This document shows positions 1 to 6,985 of a DNA stretch of 64,000 nucleotides, one piece after another. The stretch lies in the NCBI RefSeq assembly GCF_008727715.1, contig NZ_CP044218.1, forward strand, positions 3,117,501-3,181,500, written 5' to 3'. Below the pieces are notes generated by a model, which was not told where the DNA came from, did not search any database, and saw only the letters and a program-made list of their open reading frames with translations. Position numbers and translations under genes: made by a program. Position 1 is the first letter of the stretch. Every line of letters starts with the position of its first letter. The stretch comes from Mesorhizobium terrae (GTDB taxonomy: Bacteria > Pseudomonadota > Alphaproteobacteria > Rhizobiales > Rhizobiaceae).

Positions 1-182
1 TTCGTGCGTCCACAGGACGGTCGTGGAGGTCAAGACCAGTCGGCTTCGTGTCCGCGAAGTTCGTTGACGAGTAGCGATCCCAGCAATGCGGCGCCGCCTT
101 GCGCAAGCTGATGGACCATGGCACTGGACAGATCATCGCGGCAGCCTTCCCTTTTTTGGGCTCATCCACATTCGAGGCGACC

Positions 183-1406
183 ATGTATTTGAACCGGACG
201 CGAGCCGAACAATTGATGACGGCCGCCGGCGTTGAGGCCCTCGTCCTTTTCTCGCCCGAAAATTTCCGATACGCGACCGGGACCCCCGCGGGGGCCGCGG
301 CAATGTGGAGGCGCGCTGGGGGAGCAATCGCCGTGGTTCCGGCATCCGCCGATGCGCCGATTGCTTCCATCATCAGTGACTTTCAGTTGGAAAGCTCAGA
401 GCAGTCCAGGCGTCTGGAGGATGTGAGGACATTTCCCGCCTGGGTCGATATGGCAGACTACCGAGACATTCCGGATGACGCCGGGCTGGCCGAAAGCTTC
501 CAATCTTCGACATCGGCCCTGGTGCGACCGGCCACCTTCGACCGCAATCGGGTATTCGATCTCCTTGACGACGTACTGCGGGAACGTGGCCTGCAAGCAA
601 GCAATATCGGTGCGGATTTCGATTTTCTGCCCGCCCGCGATCTGGCTTCGTTGTCAGCGCGCCTGCCAAATCAGCGCTTCGTCGATGCAACAGATCTGAT
701 CCGGCGCCTCCGCTTGGTGAAATCGCCGGCAGAGACGGCCAACCTGCGTTCGGCGTGCCGCCTAGCCGAAGCCGGGCTGAAGAACCTTTCCGAAAATATT
801 GCGGCGGGCCATAGCTCGACCGACCTTTCGAGTGCTTGGCGATCCGGAGTGGATACGACCGCCCGATCAACAGGTGTCGGCGCGGTCGATACGTGGGATT
901 ACATTTCCGTAGGCGTAGACCCTTGGGACGGCAACGCCAAGGTGGTACCGGGATCTGTCGTGAAAGCGGATGTCGGGTGCATCGTCTCCGGCTATTGCTC
1001 GGACAGTGCAAGAACTTACGTTTTTGGTGAGCCCAGCCGATTGGCGGCAGGTATTTTCAGTTGCCTTGAGCAGGCTTTCATGGATGGCCTTGGCATGTTC
1101 CGGCCGGGCGTGATGTTGCGCGATATCCATGCCGCAACGCTGGCTTCGATCCAACGTTACGGCCTGAAGTCCTATTCGCGTGGACATTTCGGTCACTCCG
1201 TCGGGGCGGCGGTTGGGATTGAGGAATGGCCGTTCATATCGGCCGACAGCGAGATTGTCCTTGAACCCGGAATGGTTATGGCGTTCGAGACGCCGTTTTA
1301 CGCCAATGGTCTTGGCGCACTGATGATAGAGGATCAGCTTCTCATCACCGAAAGTGGCTGTGAAGTCATGAACACGCTGCCACGTGGTTTGACCAGAATG
1401 TCGTAG
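183..1406 (+). CDS. M24-family metallopeptidase (Xaa-Pro aminopeptidase/creatinase-like)
   Basis: A 407-residue protein with an N-terminal creatinase-like domain (about 1-160) followed by a pita-bread catalytic domain. The five metal ligands of the M24 family appear intact: Asp263 (in KADVG), Asp274 (SDSAR), a His in GHFGHS (335 or 338), Glu369 (FETPF) and Glu383 (MIEDQ). It is therefore probably a dinuclear-metal peptidase or hydrolase acting on an Xaa-Pro or amidino-type substrate in the cytosol; the substrate cannot be read from the sequence. The reading frame is open further upstream (to 99), but the ATG at 183 starts the conserved domain and is preferred. It lies upstream of the amide operon, separated by about 0.67 kb of gene-poor DNA, so no operon link is implied. 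Bases 1-182 show no recognisable gene. Confidence 0.8.
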   Translation: MYLNRTRAEQLMTAAGVEALVLFSPENFRYATGTPAGAAAMWRRAGGAIAVVPASADAPIASIISDFQLESSEQSRRLEDVRTFPAWVDMADYRDIPDDAGLAESFQSSTSALVRPATFDRNRVFDLLDDVLRERGLQASNIGADFDFLPARDLASLSARLPNQRFVDATDLIRRLRLVKSPAETANLRSACRLAEAGLKNLSENIAAGHSSTDLSSAWRSGVDTTARSTGVGAVDTWDYISVGVDPWDGNAKVVPGSVVKADVGCIVSGYCSDSARTYVFGEPSRLAAGIFSCLEQAFMDGLGMFRPGVMLRDIHAATLASIQRYGLKSYSRGHFGHSVGAAVGIEEWPFISADSEIVLEPGMVMAFETPFYANGLGALMIEDQLLITESGCEVMNTLPRGLTRMS

Positions 1407-2075
1407 CTTGGCGCGGGCGCATTTGATGCCGCGTCACACCAATCAGCAATGCCTATCATCGCGTAATCATCGAGAATTGGTATGCCAAGGCTCTGCGCAG
1501 CACCGCGCCCATCGCAACCGGCCCACGCCGCACAATCTTGGGCGGACAGCTTTTTGCCATCCGGTCTTCCACATGCACGAAGACCTGGGACAGCCAAGAA
1601 ACACAGTCATGCTCCCTGGTCAAAGCCGGTAAGGCGTTGGAAATCAACGCTGTCGCGGCGGACATGCAGCAGTCTGTGAGCTTCCCGATTTCGATGAGCG
1701 GCTTCGGCAGCGCGCTGGCCCGCACGACCACGCTCTCGGCTGACTGAATGTCGTCAACGTCCTTGCAGTGGTGAGGCGAGCCGATCACAGATGCAGGCGT
1801 GCCGTGCCAAGGTATCGGTTTCGATTCCCAGACGTTCAGATTGCCGCTCGGATCGTCAATAGCTGCTCCATCAGAACCAGCAACGCCCCGTGTTAGGCCA
1901 TCAGCGATATCTTCTCTCCAACAGAATGTAGAAATTACTTCGATCCCGCAGGATATGGGTTTGCATCGACGTCCGACGCTCTGCTGTACGACCATTGCGA
2001 ATGAAGGTTTGTCTTCACTGATCTCGATCTTGCGACAGCGCGTGCCGCCGTCATCTTCTGACTCCGGTGCATTAA
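1407..2075. other. Gene-poor spacer with a possible degraded gene fragment on the minus strand
   Basis: No intact gene is convincing here. A minus-strand reading frame crosses most of the spacer, but it has no recognisable domain over most of its length and runs across the predicted promoter of the next operon. Within it, roughly 1610 down to 1460, a stretch reading QVFVHVEDRMAKSCPP, then IVRRGPVAMGAVLRR, has a weak resemblance to the start of the AA_synth (amino acid synthesis) family. It follows an ATG with a good ribosome site that is in a different frame. That fits a frameshifted, truncated remnant, but the family assignment is only a guess. Confidence 0.25.
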
Positions 2076-2104
2076 TTGACACGTTCCTGGCGTAGGTGTA
2101 CGTG
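2076..2104 (+). promoter_or_regulatory. Candidate sigma-70 promoter of the amide operon
   Basis: A perfect -35 hexamer TTGACA (2076-2081) is followed after 17 bases by a weak -10, TACGTG (2099-2104). The predicted transcript would start near 2111, about 17 bases before the first hairpin of the antitermination leader, so the position is coherent. The -10 match is poor, so this is a prediction from spacing and context. Confidence 0.4.
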
Positions 2105-2127
2105 TAACGGCGCCCGATAGACGGGCA

Positions 2128-2170
2128 GGTGGCAACGAGGCCACCCAATCAGATCAAGGCAAGAAGGCCT
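2128..2170 (+). promoter_or_regulatory. ANTAR-type two-hexaloop antiterminator RNA (leader A)
   Basis: Hairpin 1 has a 6-bp stem GGTGGC/GCCACC (2128-2133 with 2140-2145) closing the hexaloop AACGAG. It has A at loop position 1 and G at position 4, the consensus for RNAs bound by ANTAR proteins. After 11 bases, hairpin 2 has a 4-bp stem AGGC/GCCT (2157-2160 with 2167-2170) closing AAGAAG, which keeps A1 but has A instead of G at position 4. The 3' arm of hairpin 2 is also part of the 5' arm of the following terminator, so the two structures exclude each other. The ANTAR protein AmiR is encoded downstream in the same operon. Confidence 0.65.
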
Positions 2171-2216
2171 CCCTTTGACTTCGGAAACGAAGCCATCGGG
2201 GGGCCTTTGTCGTTTT
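2164..2216 (+). terminator. Intrinsic terminator in leader A of the amide operon
   Basis: The arms AAGGCCTCCC (2164-2173) and GGGGGGCCTT (2198-2207) pair over 10 bp with one G-U, with a 24-base loop that can itself fold. They are followed by the T-rich tract TTTGTCGTTTT. It lies about 206 bases before the permease start and between the predicted promoter and the first gene, so it would act as an attenuator rather than as an end of a gene. Confidence 0.6.
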
Positions 2217-2422
2217 GGCGATACCGACCGAGATGCCGATGGGGAACCGGCGCCGGACGGCTATGACAAGGGGCTTGCGCCGGCGAACCGCCAATGGTTC
2301 CGCCGCGCGCCTTTCGGACCATGGCCTGAATGCGCTTCCACCGGGAAAAGCGGGTGAGGACAAGGACGTCCAATCGCGACGACAGCCGCACACGCAACGC
2401 GTTTGACCCCTGGGAGGGTGGC

Positions 2423-3736
2423 ATGAACAACAAAGCGGAGATCGAGACGCTCGATAGCGTCGATCACATACTGGGAGAAGAATACGAACATCAGCCTGTG
2501 CCGACGGCGGCCCGGCGCTCGACCTTTTCGGTGACGACGGTCTGGATCGGCTTTCCGATGATCATCACCGGCGCCATGACCGGCTCCATCCTCGTGCTCG
2601 GCATGGGCTTCACCAGCGCGCTGTGGGCAATGGTGATCGGCAACCTCATCATGTTTGCCTATGTCGGAGCGCTGGGTCTTCTGGGTACCAACCGCGGCAT
2701 GAATTTCGCGCTGCTGGCCTCGATTGTGTTTGGCCGCAAAGGCTACGTTTTCGCTTCCGGCCTGCTGTCGACGCTTCTGCTCGGCTGGTACGCGGTGCAG
2801 ACCGGCATCACCGGCGCGCTGATCAGCTCTGCCTATGATCTCAACTATGTGGCGATGACCATTGTCGCCGGCCTTCTCTATATCGGCATCACCTTCGTCG
2901 GCGTGCATGGTCTGCATCTGATTGGGCTGGTTTCGGTTCCGCTCTTCGTCATCCTCGGCGGCTGGGTGGTGTTCGATACGGCTTCCGCCACCAGCTGGCA
3001 GGCGATCCTCGCCTATCCGGGCAACAATGGCGCGGCCACCATGTCCATGGGCGTGGGGCTGACCGTCGTCATTGCGCTCTTCATCGATGCAGGCACAGTC
3101 AGCGCCGACTTCAACCGCTGGGCCAAGGATAGTAGGAGTTCGCTGATCGCCACGTTCAGCGCGTTCCCGTTCGCCAATCTGATTGCCATGCTGGTCGGCG
3201 GTATCATGACGGCCGCCCTTGCCGTTCCGAATGCCAACCCGTTCGGCGCCGACAACATGTTCGGCCACATGAACGGCAAGCAAATGGCTTTCCTCAGCGC
3301 GCTCGCCTTCGTCTTCCTCTATCTCAACCTGGGTTCGGTCTGCGCGCACTGTCTCTACAATGCCGCCACCGGCTGGTCGCGCATCTTCGGTACCCGCATG
3401 CGCGTGATGGCCGTCATCCTCGGCGCCATCGGCATCGCGGTCGCGGCGGGCAATGTCTGGGCCTTCTTCATCCAGTGGCTGTCTCTGCTCGGCATCCTGG
3501 TTCCGCCGATCGGCGCGATCATCCTGGTCGACCAGTATCTTGCCCGCAGGAACGCTGAGATCGACCGCGACTGGCGCCCGAGCGCCTTCATCGCCTGGAT
3601 CATCGGCTCGGCGGTGGCGGTCATCGTCGAATTCTACCTGCCGCATTTCTCGACCGCCATCAGCGCAGCCCTTGCCGGTGGCATCGCCTATGCGGCGCTG
3701 GCGCTGCGGCCGTCGCCGGAACGCGTAACCGCATGA
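2423..3736 (+). CDS. NCS1-family permease (cytosine/purine/allantoin permease-like)
   Basis: A 437-residue polytopic inner-membrane protein with about 12 hydrophobic segments and the general pattern of the nucleobase:cation symporter-1 family (CodB-like). The N-terminal 35 residues are hydrophilic and the first membrane segment begins near TTVWIGFPMIITG. The ATG at 2423 follows a strong ribosome site (GGGAGG) and is preferred over in-frame codons upstream that overlap the leader. As the first gene behind an antitermination leader in an amidase operon, it may import an amide, ureide or nucleobase. The substrate is inferred from context only. Confidence 0.8.
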   Translation: MNNKAEIETLDSVDHILGEEYEHQPVPTAARRSTFSVTTVWIGFPMIITGAMTGSILVLGMGFTSALWAMVIGNLIMFAYVGALGLLGTNRGMNFALLASIVFGRKGYVFASGLLSTLLLGWYAVQTGITGALISSAYDLNYVAMTIVAGLLYIGITFVGVHGLHLIGLVSVPLFVILGGWVVFDTASATSWQAILAYPGNNGAATMSMGVGLTVVIALFIDAGTVSADFNRWAKDSRSSLIATFSAFPFANLIAMLVGGIMTAALAVPNANPFGADNMFGHMNGKQMAFLSALAFVFLYLNLGSVCAHCLYNAATGWSRIFGTRMRVMAVILGAIGIAVAAGNVWAFFIQWLSLLGILVPPIGAIILVDQYLARRNAEIDRDWRPSAFIAWIIGSAVAVIVEFYLPHFSTAISAALAGGIAYAALALRPSPERVTA

Positions 3737-3798
3737 TTTCAGGTGAGGCCCGGTCACCGGGCCTCGTCTCCACATTCGAAAGTAAAGGAAACTGCCTG

Positions 3799-4815
3799 AT
3801 GCCTGACTATGAAATCTATTCGCTGGGCGATTTTGTCCTGCAACGCGGGGCGACGCTGCGCGACGCCAAACTTGCCTACAAAACCTTCGGCAAGCTGAAC
3901 GCCAAGAAGGACAATGTCATCGTCTTCCCGACCTGGTATTCCGGCCAGCACGTCGACAATGAATGGCTGATCGGCAAGGGCATGACGCTCGACCCGGCTA
4001 AATATTTCATCATCATCCCGAACATGTTCGGCAACGGGCTGTCGTCGTCGCCAAGCAACACGCCGGAGCCCTACAACAAGTCGCGCTTCCCGCAGGTAAC
4101 GGCCTACGACAATGTCCGCGCCCAGCACCAGCTGGTGACCGAGAAATTCGGCGTCAAGAAACTGAAGCTGGTTGTCGGCTGGTCGATGGGTGCGCTGCAG
4201 ACCTTCCATTGGGGGGCGATGTATCCCGACATGGTCGAGCGCATCGCGCCGTTTTGCGGTTCGGCCAAATGCTCGCGCCACAATTTCGTGTTCCTGGAAG
4301 GCGTCAAGGCAGCGCTGACGGCCGACTCCGCCTGGAATAATGGCTGGTATGACGACAAGCCGGAAAAGGGCCTGCGCGCCATGGCCCGCGTCTATGCCGG
4401 CTGGGGTTTCTCGCAGGCTTTCTATCGCCAGGAGCTCGACCTCAAGGCGCTTGGCCATTCCTCGCTGGAGGATTTCCTGGTCTCCTTCTGGGAAGGTTTC
4501 TTCCTGCCCAAGGATGCCAACAACCTTTTGACCATGCTGTGGACCTGGCAGAATGGCGACATCAGCGACAACGAGCTCTACAAGGGCGACTTCAAGAAGG
4601 CGCTCAAGGCCGTCAAGGCCAAGGCCTTCGTCATGCCGAGCCGCACCGATCTCTACTTCCCGCCGGAAGACAGCGAGTTCGAGGTGGCCAACATGCCGAA
4701 CGCCAAGTTCCTTCCGTTCGAATCTGTCTGGGGGCATTTCGCGGGCGGGCCGGGAACCAGCCCGAACGATGTCAAATTCCTCGATGGCAAGCTGAAGGAA
4801 CTTCTGGCCAGTTGA
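3799..4815 (+). CDS. Alpha/beta-hydrolase of the homoserine O-acetyltransferase (MetX)-like family
   Basis: A 338-residue protein with the MetX-like alpha/beta-hydrolase fold. The nucleophile elbow GWSMGA places the catalytic serine at residue 129; Asp284 (SRTDLYFP) and His313 (WGHFAGG) complete a plausible triad. The ATG at 3799 has AAAGGAAA upstream. Members of this superfamily include homoserine acyltransferases but also many plain hydrolases. The position between a permease and the AmiC/AmiR pair argues against a methionine-biosynthesis role and for a hydrolase acting on a compound related to the operon's amide or ester substrates. That function is inferred; the fold and triad are visible. 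Confidence 0.75.
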   Translation: MPDYEIYSLGDFVLQRGATLRDAKLAYKTFGKLNAKKDNVIVFPTWYSGQHVDNEWLIGKGMTLDPAKYFIIIPNMFGNGLSSSPSNTPEPYNKSRFPQVTAYDNVRAQHQLVTEKFGVKKLKLVVGWSMGALQTFHWGAMYPDMVERIAPFCGSAKCSRHNFVFLEGVKAALTADSAWNNGWYDDKPEKGLRAMARVYAGWGFSQAFYRQELDLKALGHSSLEDFLVSFWEGFFLPKDANNLLTMLWTWQNGDISDNELYKGDFKKALKAVKAKAFVMPSRTDLYFPPEDSEFEVANMPNAKFLPFESVWGHFAGGPGTSPNDVKFLDGKLKELLAS

Positions 4816-4908
4816 CCCGCAATGCGGCCGGCCTCAAGCTGCGCGGCCGGCCGCAGCTTTCAGCAAGAACAAGAACCAAGCGGCACTGGGGAATCGTGGG
4901 AGCGTATA

Positions 4909-6066
4909 TTGACGAGATCAAGCAATACCTCCGAACCGTGGCGCGTTGGCGTCCTCTTCTCGCGCTCCGGCTTCATGGCAGTGATCGAGGAGACGCAGCT
5001 GCGCGGCACGCTGACGGCGATCGAAGAAATCAACGCCTCGGGCGGCATCAACGGCAGGCCGCTTGAGCCAATCGTCTATGATCCCGGTTCAGAGGCTAGC
5101 GCCTTTGGCCGCTATGCCAAGAAGCTGATGGTCGAGGACGGCGTTTCGACAATCTTCGGCTGCTACACCTCGTCCAGCCGCAAGGCCGTGCTGCCGGTGG
5201 TCGAGCGGCTGAACGGGCTCTTGTGGTATCCGACGCTCTATGAGGGCTTCGAATTCTCGCCCAACGTCATCTACACCGGTGCGACGCCGAACCAGAACAG
5301 CGTCGAGCTCTGCCGCATCCTGATGGAGCGCTACGGCACCCGTTTCTATTTCATCGGCGCCGACTACATCTATCCGCGCGAATCCAACCGCATCATGCGT
5401 GAATTGATCCGCAACAGCGGTGGCACCGTCGTCGGCGAATCCTATGTGCGCATGGGCGCTTCGCGGGAGGAGTTCCTGCCGGTGATGCGCGACGTCAAGC
5501 GCGCGCAGCCCGATGTCATCTTCTCGACCGTCGTCGGCGACGGCACGGTTTATCTATACCAGGCCTATGCCGACCTCGGTCTCGATCCCAAGGTCATGCC
5601 GATCGCCAGCCTGACCACGACGGAAGCTGAAATCCGCGCCATGGGCTTCGATGTCGGCGAAGGGCACATTACCGCTGCCCCCTATTTCCAGGGCGTCGGC
5701 AGCGAGCGCAACTCCAGCTTCGTCCGCGATTACAAGAAACGCTATGGCGATGATGAACCGACTAACATGTGCCTGGAGGCGTCCTATTTCCAGGTCAACG
5801 CTTTCGCCAAGACGCTCGAGCAGACCAACTCGATGGACACCGAGATCCTGCGCGCTTCCGTGATGGGGTCGGAGTTCGAAGCGCCGCAAGGCGATGTCGT
5901 CATCAACCCGATCTGGGGCCATGCCGATCTGTGGACGCGCATCGGCCGCGCCAATCGGGAGGGCCAGTTCGACCTTGTTTATGAATCGCCTTCCTGTGTC
6001 CTGTCCGACCCGTATCTGCTGGGTTATGGGCGCAGTCTTGGCCAGAAAAATCTCGAGCTTGCGTAA
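4909..6066 (+). CDS. amiC: AmiC-like cytosolic amide sensor (substrate-binding-protein fold)
   Basis: A type I periplasmic-binding-protein fold related to UrtA (starting VGVLFSRSGFMAVIEE) but without a signal peptide. Starting at the TTG at 4909, which follows GGGAG at the right spacing, it is 385 residues, the same as Pseudomonas aeruginosa AmiC. In that system AmiC holds the antiterminator AmiR inactive and releases it when a short-chain amide binds. Here the gene sits 22 bases upstream of an AmiR-type ANTAR protein, which supports the same role. It resembles the secreted UrtA-like protein encoded at 6986, so the two probably arose by duplication, one kept as sensor and the other as importer subunit. 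Confidence 0.8.
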   Translation: MTRSSNTSEPWRVGVLFSRSGFMAVIEETQLRGTLTAIEEINASGGINGRPLEPIVYDPGSEASAFGRYAKKLMVEDGVSTIFGCYTSSSRKAVLPVVERLNGLLWYPTLYEGFEFSPNVIYTGATPNQNSVELCRILMERYGTRFYFIGADYIYPRESNRIMRELIRNSGGTVVGESYVRMGASREEFLPVMRDVKRAQPDVIFSTVVGDGTVYLYQAYADLGLDPKVMPIASLTTTEAEIRAMGFDVGEGHITAAPYFQGVGSERNSSFVRDYKKRYGDDEPTNMCLEASYFQVNAFAKTLEQTNSMDTEILRASVMGSEFEAPQGDVVINPIWGHADLWTRIGRANREGQFDLVYESPSCVLSDPYLLGYGRSLGQKNLELA

Positions 6067-6088
6067 CGGCGGCGGGGAGGAATAGACA

Positions 6089-6757
6089 GTGCAGGAAACC
6101 ATCGACATCGCAAGATTTGCCCGCGAGCGACAGGCTGCCGGCGCCAGGAAGGATGCCGGCAATCGCGATGCGCCTTCCGGCCCGTCGTCGTCGCGTTCGT
6201 TTTGGAATCTCAAGGTGGCGGTCATTGTCGACCGCGACGATGACGGCGAAAGACTGGTGCGTGAGTTGCAGCGCCTGCGCTGCGACGTGCAGCACGAATG
6301 GCCGATGCCGTCGCAGATACCGGCGCAGTATGACGTGGTCTTCTGCGTGCTTTCGCCCGACCTGCCACAGCGACTGCCCTGGATTCCGGGCGAGCCCGCC
6401 TCGGCGCTGGTGGTCATCGATCCCGGTGCCGGCCTGCTCGACCTCAACCTGCTCCACAATTGCGCGGCTCACGGCGTGCTGCATTATCCGGCGACGGCGC
6501 GCTCGGTGCAGTCGACGCTGGCGCTGGCGCGTGGCCATTTCCTCTATGAGCGCAGGCTCAGGGGGCGCATCGAAAAACTGGACGAAAGCCTGCGCACCAT
6601 GCGCAGCGTCGAGCGGGCGAAATCGCTACTGATGCGGCTGAAGAACGTCAGCGAGGAGGAGGCCTATAACTATCTCAGGCGCCAGGCGATGGAGCGGCGC
6701 GTGACCATCGGCGCGGTGGCCAGCGCCATCATTGACTCCTACGAACTTCTTGGCTAG
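6089..6757 (+). CDS. amiR: AmiR-like ANTAR-domain transcription antiterminator
   Basis: A 222-residue regulator. After a roughly 35-residue extension there is a receiver-like domain (about 35-150) starting LKVAVIVDRDDDGERLVREL, then a helical linker (RIEKLDESLRTMRS), then an ANTAR RNA-binding domain (about 175-218) with the typical pattern VERAKSLLMRLKNVSEEEAY followed by LRRQAMERR. The GTG start at 6089 follows GGGGAGG. ANTAR proteins bind RNAs with paired hexaloop hairpins and prevent terminator folding. Three such leaders, one upstream and two immediately downstream of this gene, are visible, and an AmiC sensor is encoded just before it. It is about 26 residues longer than P. aeruginosa AmiR. 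Confidence 0.85.
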   Translation: MQETIDIARFARERQAAGARKDAGNRDAPSGPSSSRSFWNLKVAVIVDRDDDGERLVRELQRLRCDVQHEWPMPSQIPAQYDVVFCVLSPDLPQRLPWIPGEPASALVVIDPGAGLLDLNLLHNCAAHGVLHYPATARSVQSTLALARGHFLYERRLRGRIEKLDESLRTMRSVERAKSLLMRLKNVSEEEAYNYLRRQAMERRVTIGAVASAIIDSYELLG

Positions 6758-6767
6758 CGTTCCACAT

Positions 6768-6810
6768 CGGCAGCAACGACGCTGCCGGCGAAATATAGGT
6801 AACGGAACCT
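6768..6810 (+). promoter_or_regulatory. ANTAR-type two-hexaloop antiterminator RNA (leader B), full consensus
   Basis: Hairpin 1: 7-bp stem CGGCAGC/GCTGCCG (6768-6774 with 6781-6787) closing the hexaloop AACGAC. Hairpin 2, nine bases later: 4-bp stem AGGT/ACCT (6797-6800 with 6807-6810) closing AACGGA. Both loops have A at position 1 and G at position 4, the ANTAR-target consensus. The 3' arm ACCT is exactly the start of the following terminator's 5' arm, so forming hairpin 2 prevents termination. It lies 10 bases after the amiR stop and ahead of the importer-amidase part of the operon. Confidence 0.8.
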
Positions 6811-6846
6811 CACGACTTTCGCGGAAGCGGGACGTGGGGTTTTTTG
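6807..6846 (+). terminator. Intrinsic terminator of leader B, between amiR and the importer genes
   Basis: The arms ACCTCACG (6807-6814) and CGTGGGGT (6833-6840) pair over 8 bp with one G-U, closing a loop that holds a small CTT/AAG stem. A run of six T follows (6840-6845), then GTTG. A classic terminator shape; it overlaps hairpin 2 of leader B by four bases. Confidence 0.8.
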
Positions 6847-6882
6847 TTGCGTACGAGCTTACTCTAGCGAGCCATTAGGTTC

Positions 6883-6926
6883 GCAGCGGCGTTGCTGCCG
6901 CAAAAAACAACAGGGCAATACGGCCT
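6883..6926 (+). promoter_or_regulatory. Second, degenerate two-hexaloop module in tandem (leader C)
   Basis: Hairpin 1 can form in two registers, GCAGC/GCTGC closing GGCGTT or GCGGC/GCCGC closing GTTGCT. Both are hexaloops with G at position 4 but G instead of A at position 1. Hairpin 2 is GGGC/GCCT (6913-6916 with 6923-6926, one G-U) closing AATACG, which has A1 but not G4. As in leaders A and B, the 3' arm of hairpin 2 lies in the 5' arm of a terminator. The layout is conserved while the loop consensus is not, so it is either a diverged antitermination module or a coincidence of two hairpins. Confidence 0.45.
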
Positions 6927-6970
6927 CGAAACGGTCTGCTTCGGCAGCTCGCTTCGGGGCTTTTTTGTTT
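6923..6970 (+). terminator. Intrinsic terminator of leader C, immediately before the substrate-binding protein gene
   Basis: The arms GCCTCGAA (6923-6930) and TTCGGGGC (6953-6960) pair over 8 bp with one G-U. The enclosed loop contains a CTGC-TTCG-GCAG tetraloop hairpin. A run of six T follows (6961-6966). It is the second terminator within about 130 bases and ends only some 15 bases before the GTG start of the next gene, so transcription of the importer genes must pass both. Confidence 0.75.
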
Positions 6971-6985
6971 TCAGGGGAGAAGAAG

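Noticed and set aside
1456..2148. 230-codon minus-strand frame as an intact gene
   Set aside because: No coherent domain across its length, it crosses the predicted operon promoter and first leader hairpin, and the only family-like stretch is preceded by a start codon in another frame.
2261..3775. Long minus-strand open frame (504 codons) opposite the NCS1 permease
   Set aside because: It is the antisense of a well-supported membrane protein gene, is highly polar and low in complexity, and has no ribosome site or domain; high-GC codon structure commonly leaves such frames open.
6768..6970. Guanidine riboswitch (ykkC or mini-ykkC)
   Set aside because: The ACGA/ACGG elements in the loops resemble the mini-ykkC loops, but both are 6-base loops with A1/G4, they overlap terminators in the ANTAR manner, and an ANTAR gene lies directly upstream. 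The ykkC core motifs were not found.
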